Below are positions 62,641 through 64,000 of a stretch of 64,000 bases of DNA, piece after piece; the first letter of the stretch is position 1, and every line of letters starts with the position of its first letter. Made by a program: the position numbers and the translations under genes. The notes below the pieces were generated by a model that saw only the letters and a program-made list of their open reading frames with translations, made no database searches and was not told the origin of the DNA. The stretch is taken from positions 1,860,001-1,924,000 of the forward strand of contig NEEC01000012.1 of the NCBI GenBank assembly GCA_002189035.1. The letters run 5' to 3'. This DNA is from Utricularia gibba. Taxonomy: Eukaryota; Streptophyta; Magnoliopsida; Lamiales; Lentibulariaceae.

Positions 62641-64000
62641 CCCTCCAATCAACAAGTGATTGGCAAACCAGATCTTGGTTGAAAAGAAACAATCCGTCGA
62701 GAAAAAAGAAGTTGGCCCTCAAGGATTAAAAGATCCTTGCAACCCAAACTATGAAATGGTACCACACTCACAGAATTAAGGAATAAATTGGGAGTGATAA
62801 ACCACACACTAGACACCACAAGTAAGGCTTGATAAGTCTAAGTTCTACAAGAACTCAAGGAAGGAGAATTTGCTCTCAAAAGTGATTATAATCAAAGTTG
62901 TCCAAAACAAGAGTAAGGCCCTTCTTATATAGCTGAAGGATTGGGCATTATTGGAGGCAAAGTAGTCATAATAATGTATTTGGTCGTAATGGGCATTCTC
63001 TAATCAAGTTGATCCACTTTCATAATGTTGAATTCCATCCCAAACACCTCATAGCTTGGGTGATTGGCCCATAAGCTCTTAAGCACTTCTTGATTCCTTA
63101 TTGCTCTTGATCTAGTGATTGGCCCAACTGAAATCAATGAAGAATTATTGATCTTGTGTCCTTTGTCTTCATTGGAATAATCAGTAGCATCCATGATCTC
63201 ATCATCCCCCCCCCCTTCTTTTAGCAGATTCATCCTTGAATCGTCACTATCTACATCACAAGGAACCAAGTCAGCAATATTGAATGTGGAATGCACCGAA
63301 AACTCACCTGGAAGATCAATCTTATATGCATTATCATTGATTTTCTCAATGACTTGAAAGAGTCCATCTCCTCTAGGTAAAAGCTTTGAATGTCTATTGC
63401 TTGGAAATCTTTCCTTTCGAAAATGTACTCAAACCCAATCTCCTGGTTGTAGAGTAACTTTCTTCCTATGCTTATTTGCTTTAGCTGCATACTCCTTGTT
63501 TTTGGCTTCCAATTGATTTCGAACCTTCTCATGTAGTGTTCTGATGGCTTCTGCTCTCTTAGCACCATCAAAACTACAAAATTCATCAGATGGCAAGGGC
63601 AACAAATCTATAGGAGCACAAGGATTAAAACCATACACAATTTCAAAAGGAGAACAACGAGTAGAAGAGTGTATTGCTCTATTGTATGCAAACTCAACAT
63701 GAGGTAAGCAATCTTCCCATGTTCTAATGTTTTTTTGATGATGGCACGAAGTAGGGTAGCTAGGGTTTGGTTTGTTACCTCGTTTTGTCCATCAGTTTGA
63801 GGATGACAAGTGGTAGAGAAAAGAAGCTTTGTTCCCAACTTACTCCAAAGTGTACGCCAAAAGTGGCTAAGAAACTTCGTGTCACGATCACTTACAATGG
63901 TAAGTGGCATACCATGAAGCCTAACAATCTCCCTGAAGAATAAATCAGCAACATGCGAAGCATCATCAGTCTTGTGACAAGGAATGAAATGTGCCATCTT
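62640..64000 (-). mobile_element. Ty3/gypsy retrotransposon, integrase end and possible 3' LTR, runs off the window
   Basis: Minus-strand frames encode the integrase core ([37 protein letters not shown], with the central Asp and Glu region) and the C-terminal part ([50 protein letters not shown]), ending at 63000. A missing A in the run at 63730-63736 shifts the frame after RAIIKK, and a TGA stands where TGG is expected after QPGDWV (about 63422). The DNA from 63000 down to about 62640 contains a TATATAAG motif and may be LTR, but I could not define its ends. Confidence 0.75.

Noticed and set aside
1-64000. CRISPR arrays, rRNA or tRNA genes
   Set aside because: I saw no regularly spaced short repeats, no tRNA-like cloverleaf with B-box signature and no rRNA sequence. 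The window is plant nuclear DNA.

Overview
The window is nuclear DNA of a flowering plant. Intron-rich genes for conserved plant proteins (VPS34, an ABC1K kinase, TAM41, CSB/CHR8, exportin-4, a DNL zinc-finger protein) are set in AT-rich intergenic DNA with Ty1/copia, Ty3/gypsy, Mutator-like and MITE-like elements. The low GC content argues against a grass. I cannot name the species. Exons were placed by reading frame, splice sites and recalled family conservation, so boundaries may be off by a base or two.

Positions 1-37333 are a normal gene-rich segment. In order they hold the 5' part of VPS34 (-), a small RING-H2 gene (+), an ABC1K-family kinase (-, 17 exons), a SAM-domain protein (-), an intronless RING protein (-), TAM41 (-, 10 exons), CSB/CHR8 (+, 7 exons) and exportin-4 (+, 32 exons). 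TAM41 and CSB are divergent and share about 1 kb of upstream DNA. No operon-like or pathway relationship links these genes.

Positions 37600-61232 are a rearranged GDSL-lipase-like cluster. Copy A (-) lacks its 5' end and abuts a decayed copia element. Then comes a large inverted repeat with 5347-bp arms (43260-48606 and 54547-59893). Each arm carries a head-to-head GDSL pair, B-/C+ on the left and D-/E+ on the right. The arms matched wherever I compared them except for two one-base homopolymer differences. The spacer holds a 3.5-kb Mutator-like element inserted exactly at the inner edge of the left arm, with a 9-bp target duplication. The right arm keeps the corresponding empty site. The rest of the spacer is AT-rich DNA plus a diverged copy of the region downstream of the DNL gene. 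The four copies that still have block I read FGDG instead of FGDS, so the family's serine nucleophile is missing.

Positions 61233-64000 are AT-rich DNA followed by the 3' part of a decayed Ty3/gypsy polyprotein that runs off the window.

Many otherwise conserved reading frames are broken by single missing bases, mostly in homopolymers (VPS34 three times, RING-H2, ABC1K twice, exportin-4, GDSL copies B and E, the MULE and the gypsy element). This looks more like residual homopolymer error in a long-read assembly than independent gene death, and it bears on whether the inverted repeat is real.
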